Below, one piece after another: positions 61,068-64,000 of a stretch of 64,000 bases of DNA. Position numbers and translations under genes: made by a program. Every line of letters starts with the position of its first letter. Position 1 is the first letter of the stretch. The stretch is from Coffea arabica (lineage: Eukaryota; Streptophyta; Magnoliopsida; Gentianales; Rubiaceae), in contig NC_092323.1 in NCBI RefSeq assembly GCF_036785885.1, positions 14,826,501 through 14,890,500 of the forward strand. The letters run 5' to 3'. Below the pieces are notes generated by a model. That model was not told the DNA's origin. It was given only the letters and a program-made list of their open reading frames with translations, and made no database searches.

Positions 61068-64000
61068 ATGCCAGGAAATAACTTCTTGTCCAATCCTCCA
61101 AATTTTACTGGTGAAAACTACCAAATCTGGGCTGTCAAAATGAAGTCCTATTTGGATGCTAATGATCTTTGGGATGTGGTAGAGACAGATCATGTTCCTG
61201 AATTATCGGAAGATCCAACTATTGCAGAAATGAGAGCCCATAGAGATGCAGTCAAAAGGAGATCAAAAGCCATGACGTGCATTCATTCAGCAGTTTCTAA
61301 TGCAGTATTCACAAAAATTATGACTTGTGAAACTGCAAAGGAAGCTTGGGATACTCTCAAAGTGGCTTTTCAAGGCAATGACAGAACAAGACAAATGCAG
61401 GTTTTGAACCTTAGGAGAGAGTTTGAGCTCCTTAGGATGAAAGACACAGAAAACATCAAAGAGTACTCTGACAAACTCTTAGATGTTGTGAATAAAATCA
61501 GATTGATTGGAGAACAATTACCAGATAGCAAAGTTATAGAGAAAGTCTTGGTGAGCTTACCTGAAAGGTTTGAGGCCAAGATTTCCTCCCTTGAAGATTC
61601 AAGGGATTTGTCTCAAATCACTTTGCCAGAACTAATCAATGCATTACAAGCACAAGAGCAGAGAAGAGCTATCCGAAAGGAGGAAGCAGTAGAAGGTGCT
61701 TTTCAGGTGAAAGACAAAATTCAAAATCAACAAGGTGGCAAAGAAAAGAAACAGCAATGGAACAAGAAGAGCAAGAAAGAAGGTGAGTCTAGTAGAGATG
61801 AAGGAAGAAGAGGAAAATTTCCTCAATGTCCACATTGCAAAAAGACTTCACATCTGCAACAATATTGCTGGTGGAGACCTGACGTCCAATGTAGGTCATG
61901 CAATCAGAAGGGACACGTCGAAAAGGTATGCAAAAATAACAGAAGAGACCAACATGCTCAAGTAACTGACCAACAAGAGGAGGAGCAATTATTTGTGGCC
62001 ACTTGCTTTGCAAGCAAGATCTCCAGTGAAGCTTGGCTAATTGATAGTGGTTGTACTCATCACATGGCATATGATGAGTCCATATTCAAGGAATTGGATA
62101 AATCATATATTTCCAAAGTTAAAATTGGAAATGGAGATTGTATTGGGGTGAAAGGCAAAGGTAATGTGGTTATTGATTATGGTTCAGGTACTAAAATAAT
62201 TTATGATGTTTTATATGTACCTGAAATTAATCAAAACCTGTTGAGTGTTGGACAATTGCTTGAGAAAAATTATTCTGTTGTCTTCAAAAATAGGAGCTGC
62301 GTCATTTATGATCAAAATGGAGGTGAACTTTTTTCAGTAAAAATGAATGGAAAAAGTTTTTCTCTAAATTGGTTGAAAGCAGGTTCAAGTGCATACCCAA
62401 GTTTAGTGGATCAATCTGAATTATGGCATAAACGATTGGGCCACTATCACTATTTTGCACTTAACTACATGCATAAGAATAGTCTTGTGCAGGACTTGCC
62501 TTTTATAGAAGATAAAGGTGGAGTTTGTGAAGTTTGTCAGTTGGGAAAACAAAGCAGATTGTCATTTCCTCACAACAAATCTTGGAGAGCTTCAGAAAGG
62601 CTTCAACTTGTTCACACAGATGTATGTGGTCCAATGAGAACTTCTTCATTATATGGCAGCAGGTATTTCATAGTTTTCATTGATGACTTCAGTAGATATT
62701 GTTGGGTCTATTTCATGAAACAAAAATCAGAGGTTGCTGCAATTTTTTTGAAGTTTAAAAATTGGATTGAAAATCAAAGTGGCAAGATGATTAAAGTGAT
62801 TCGGTCAGATAATGGAACAGAATATACTTCTAATCAGTTCAACAAGTTTTGTGAAGATGCAGGAATTGAACATCAATTAACTGTCACTTACACTCCACAA
62901 CAAAATGGAGTAAGTGAAAGAAAGAACAGGACAATCATGGAGATGGCCAGGTGTTTGTTGTTTGAGAAAAAATTGCCAAAGAAGTTTTGGGCAGAAGCTG
63001 TCAATACTGCAGTGTATCTTTTAAACAGGTTGTCTACAAAATTATTGAATGGTAGAACCTCGTTTGAAACTTGGTTTGGATATAAACCTTCAGTACAAAA
63101 CTTGAAAGTATTCGGCTCCATTTGCTACAGACATATTCCTGATGTAAAGAGAGGCAAGCTTGACGAAAAGGCAGAAGTTGGGATTCTAATTGGCTATTGC
63201 AGCAGTACCAAAGGTTATAAAGTTTATCAACCTTTGACTGCAAAAGTGATAGTCAGTAGAGACATCCATTTTGATGAATACGCAACATGGGACTGGATCA
63301 ATTCCAAAGTTGAACATTTCAAGGGATCAGAATCTAAAGAATTGCAGGAGAAGAATATTGATGAATCAATAGATCATATTCCAGTTAGAGGTACCAAATT
63401 ACTCTCTGACATTTATAACAAATGTAATGTTGCAGTTCTTGAACCTGCAGATTATGAAAAAGTTGCCAAAGACTTGAAGTGGATCGAGGCAATGAAGGAG
63501 GAGTTGAGAATGATTGAAAAGAACCAGACTTGGGCGCTTGTGGACAGACCAATTCACAAGAAACCCATTGGTGTAAAGTGGGTTTTTAGAACCAAATTAA
63601 ATGCTGATGATTCCATCAACAAGCACAAGGCAAGGTTGGTCGTCAAGGGATATGCTCAACAATTTGGAGTGGACTTCTCAGATACATTTGCACCAGTAGC
63701 AAGATTTGACACCATCAGGTTGATCCTAGCACTTGCAGCTCAAAAAAACTGGAGAGTTTATCAACTTGACGTCAAGTCAGCATTTCTAAATGGCTACTTG
63801 GAGGAGGAGATCTTTGTGGAGCAACCTCAAGGATTTGCAGTGAAAGGTCAAGAAGACAAGGTGTACTTACTTCACAAGGCGCTATATGGCCTAAAACAGG
63901 CACCAAGAGCCTGGTACAGTAGGATTGATGATCATCTTCTGAAGATTGGATTTAAGAAGAGTTTGAGTGAATCAACTCTTTATGTAAAAATTGTCAATGA
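61068..64000 (+). CDS. Copia gag-pol polyprotein, 3' end outside the window
   Basis: The first ATG after the leader opens a frame of about 977 codons with no stop before the window end. In order there is a gag domain starting near NFTGENYQIWAVKMKSYL and two CCHC zinc knuckles (CPHCKKTSHLQQYC from 61827, then CRSCNQKGHVEKVC). An aspartic protease follows with LIDSGCTHHM, its Asp codon at 62043. The GAG-pre-integrase HHCC zinc site includes HKRLGH (62427) and CEVCQLGK. The integrase catalytic triad has Asp at 62619, Asp at 62808 (SDNGTEY) and Glu at 62916 (NGVSERKNR), with 35 residues between the last two, as expected for DD35E. Then comes the start of reverse transcriptase, with ARLVVKGYAQQFGVDFSDTF and YQLDVKSAFLNGYL, whose catalytic Asp codon is at 63768. 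The YVDD box and RNase H lie beyond 64000. Two zinc knuckles are worth noting, because many copia gags have one. Confidence 0.95.
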   Translation, partial: MPGNNFLSNPPNFTGENYQIWAVKMKSYLDANDLWDVVETDHVPELSEDPTIAEMRAHRDAVKRRSKAMTCIHSAVSNAVFTKIMTCETAKEAWDTLKVAFQGNDRTRQMQVLNLRREFELLRMKDTENIKEYSDKLLDVVNKIRLIGEQLPDSKVIEKVLVSLPERFEAKISSLEDSRDLSQITLPELINALQAQEQRRAIRKEEAVEGAFQVKDKIQNQQGGKEKKQQWNKKSKKEGESSRDEGRRGKFPQCPHCKKTSHLQQYCWWRPDVQCRSCNQKGHVEKVCKNNRRDQHAQVTDQQEEEQLFVATCFASKISSEAWLIDSGCTHHMAYDESIFKELDKSYISKVKIGNGDCIGVKGKGNVVIDYGSGTKIIYDVLYVPEINQNLLSVGQLLEKNYSVVFKNRSCVIYDQNGGELFSVKMNGKSFSLNWLKAGSSAYPSLVDQSELWHKRLGHYHYFALNYMHKNSLVQDLPFIEDKGGVCEVCQLGKQSRLSFPHNKSWRASERLQLVHTDVCGPMRTSSLYGSRYFIVFIDDFSRYCWVYFMKQKSEVAAIFLKFKNWIENQSGKMIKVIRSDNGTEYTSNQFNKFCEDAGIEHQLTVTYTPQQNGVSERKNRTIMEMARCLLFEKKLPKKFWAEAVNTAVYLLNRLSTKLLNGRTSFETWFGYKPSVQNLKVFGSICYRHIPDVKRGKLDEKAEVGILIGYCSSTKGYKVYQPLTAKVIVSRDIHFDEYATWDWINSKVEHFKGSESKELQEKNIDESIDHIPVRGTKLLSDIYNKCNVAVLEPADYEKVAKDLKWIEAMKEELRMIEKNQTWALVDRPIHKKPIGVKWVFRTKLNADDSINKHKARLVVKGYAQQFGVDFSDTFAPVARFDTIRLILALAAQKNWRVYQLDVKSAFLNGYLEEEIFVEQPQGFAVKGQEDKVYLLHKALYGLKQAPRAWYSRIDDHLLKIGFKKSLSESTLYVKIVN

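Larger units (their letters stand above)
60741..64000 (+). mobile_element. Ty1/copia LTR retrotransposon, 5' part, running off the window
   Basis: The element comprises a 5' LTR (60741-60957), a primer binding site, a short leader and one long gag-pol frame still open at the window end. The order protease, integrase, reverse transcriptase defines the copia superfamily. All positions read without stop or frameshift from 61068 to 64000, which suggests recent insertion. RNase H and the 3' LTR lie beyond the window. It lies 520 bp downstream of the kinase stop codon, in the same orientation. Confidence 0.95.

Overview
This is eukaryotic nuclear DNA from a flowering plant. The genes have spliced exons with GT..AG introns, the intergenic DNA is AT-rich and full of small transposons, and the proteins belong to plant-only families (WRKY, BRI1, URGT, TKI1-like, CDK-related kinase). 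From memory the BRI1 protein looks closest to the tomato/asterid type, so a eudicot, probably an asterid, is my best inference; I cannot name the species. Layout: 1-2.3 kb holds the last exon of a WRKY12/13-type transcription factor gene whose earlier exons are not visible. From 2.3 to 23.5 kb I find no convincing gene. That stretch is transposon-derived: a 3.5-kb foldback element with Mutator-like features (8098-11617) that carries a second Mutator-like element (9962-11601) in one end, plus Stowaway-like and other MITEs. From 23.6 to 27.3 kb, minus strand, is a complete, intronless brassinosteroid-receptor gene (BRI1). From 27.4 to 38.6 kb is intergenic DNA with MITEs and microsatellites. From 38.6 to 42.4 kb, minus strand, is a five-exon Golgi UDP-rhamnose/UDP-galactose transporter gene (URGT4/5/6 type). 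From 42.4 to 49.2 kb is intergenic, with a recent 144-bp duplication that has a templated-looking 29-bp filler at its junction. From 49.7 to 54.35 kb, plus strand, is a TSL-kinase-interacting-protein-1-like gene that seems to lack the SANT half of the family. From 55.5 to 60.2 kb, plus strand, is a seven-exon CDK-related kinase with an N-myristoylation start (IBS1/At1g54610-like). From 60.74 kb to the window edge is the 5' part of an open, apparently intact Ty1/copia retrotransposon: 5' LTR, primer binding site, and gag-pol open through the start of reverse transcriptase. The genes look like independent plant loci and not a functional cluster. BRI1 is a plasma-membrane hormone receptor, the URGT-like transporter feeds Golgi wall-polysaccharide synthesis, and the TKI1-like and CDK-related proteins are probably nuclear or membrane-associated regulators. 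I did not find an undescribed gene system. The most unusual material is structural: the nested foldback elements, the filler-DNA duplication, and the SANT-less TKI1-like gene with its repeated motif. Protein-family comparisons were made from memory, without alignment.
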